Assembly (NCBI GenBank): GCA_037074705.1
Contig: CM073595.1
Location: 50,463,639 to 50,527,638, forward strand
Reading direction: 5' to 3'
Length of the DNA stretch: 64,000 nucleotides
Origin: Zhengitettix transpicula
Lineage: Eukaryota > Arthropoda > Insecta > Orthoptera > Tetrigidae
The number at the start of each line of letters is the position of its first letter. The first letter of the stretch is position 1. The position numbers and the translations under genes were made by a program. Below are positions 63,071 to 64,000 of the stretch, piece by piece. The notes beneath the pieces were generated by a model. It was not told where the DNA came from, did not search any database, and worked only from the letters and a program-made list of their open reading frames with translations.

Positions 63071-64000
63071 GAAAAGGTTATTCGAAGTAGCTTTGAGCCT
63101 CTTAAGTTACCGGGGAATTTTTTATTTTATTAGGGTACGAACTATATTTTGGTCTCCATTTATTTGATGGTTGTATTTATTTACTCCTTTAAGGTGCCGG
63201 GAGTAGTTTTAGACTTCATTAAGTAAGAGAGGATTTTTTACTGCTTTAATTCGTCGTGATTTTTTGGACATTTTTATTTTATGTAGTTGGAGAGTCATCG
63301 TCGTGCTTGATTTGGAGTTAGATGCCGAGGAGAAAAAAACGGGGAAATGTTCCTAACACTGGCGCTATTGGTGCTGGTTAAATGAAATGTTTACCAAGAG
63401 GCTAGTGTCGAATCAATTCCTACTCCGGATTAATTTAAATAAATACCTGCACTCAACTAGTTGTATATAAAATAACGTATAGATCTTAATCCTTTCCAGG
63501 TTTTTGAAGCTTTGCCCTTCTGCAGTGATTATGATTTAATCTCATAATTATCACAATATTTGTTATTCAACCCTATGTTTCTCTCCTTCTTCGCTTAAAA
63601 TCGGACAATGGCATTGTCCCTGAATTAATTTTTTTTTCTGTTTTTTTTTGTATTGTTATTCGTATATTCACATGGGAGAGTGACTGACAATGATTTACAT
63701 GGGAAATATTTTTCGTACTCAGACGTCCAACATTTCCAAAACTGGTCCTCGTTTGGAAGCTGAAGTGAGAAGGCGACCGCAACCTGTTCTCAAGAAACGA
63801 CTCGTTTTTTCCTTAAATATGGAGGAGACATTTGGCGGAATTACATTCGCCGTTTGTGGCCCTTGTTGACTTTAAGAAACACTACTCCCGGTCCATAAAG
63901 ACGGAGACTAAATCCCGCACAATCTCTCTGTAAGGGCGGGGACGGAGCTTCAGATTAACGGGATGGATGTGAGCCCCGGAACTTGCCATATAAATGAAAC
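63071..64000. other. Gene-free DNA to window end
   Basis: A - strand frame at 63782-63573 is Arg/Lys/Ser-rich with no recognisable domain. No other feature can be supported. Confidence 0.4.

Noticed and set aside
1..64000. CRISPR arrays, operons or other prokaryotic features
   Set aside because: All genes are intron-rich eukaryotic genes; the tandem repeats have no spacer structure.

Overview
The window looks like nuclear DNA of an insect. It is AT-rich, genes are split into many short exons with GT-AG introns of 0.1-3 kb, and the space between genes is full of decayed Jockey-type LINEs, a mariner and (TA)n microsatellites. The repeat load and intron sizes suggest a large-genome, hemimetabolous (possibly polyneopteran) insect. 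That last point is inference; no species can be read from the sequence.

Layout. (1) 115-16891, + strand: the 3' part of a filamin gene (cheerio orthologue). Fifteen exons encode 886 residues that align with human filamin repeats 16 (partial) to 24, ending at a TGA at 16889-16891. The actin-binding half lies left of the window. A GC-rich island at about 2.1-2.5 kb inside an intron carries a possible alternative first exon for a short filamin. (2) 16.9-34.6 kb: the filamin 3'UTR, then gene-poor DNA. It holds (TA)n tracts, three Jockey-type LINE fragments, a broken THAP-domain gene on the - strand (about 28.0-29.0 kb), a complete but dead mariner (31160-32429, TIRs and TA duplication), and a 49-bp tandem array (21223-21500) whose monomer is a palindrome of TCAAGGTCA sites. 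(3) 34638-40486, + strand: a complete 12-exon carnitine O-palmitoyltransferase 2 gene (657 aa). (4) 42.3-43.4 kb: another Jockey-type relic between convergent genes. (5) 49339-44697, - strand: a complete 5-exon ELL-associated factor (Eaf) gene (306 aa). (6) 50.2-64 kb: no convincing host gene. It holds a - strand Jockey-type LINE whose endonuclease region has become a roughly 143-bp minisatellite, direct repeats flanking that LINE, a second kind of LINE (YADD reverse transcriptase), a dispersed repeat family in at least four copies, and a tRNA-derived SINE fragment.

The three host genes have unrelated jobs: actin crosslinking and mechanosensing, mitochondrial fatty-acid import, and RNA polymerase II elongation. 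Exon joins were checked by hand: every filamin, CPT2 and Eaf junction keeps reading frame, and total coding lengths divide by three. The observations most worth following are the TCAAGGTCA palindrome array, the possible internal filamin promoter, the LINE-derived minisatellite, and the THAP relic.
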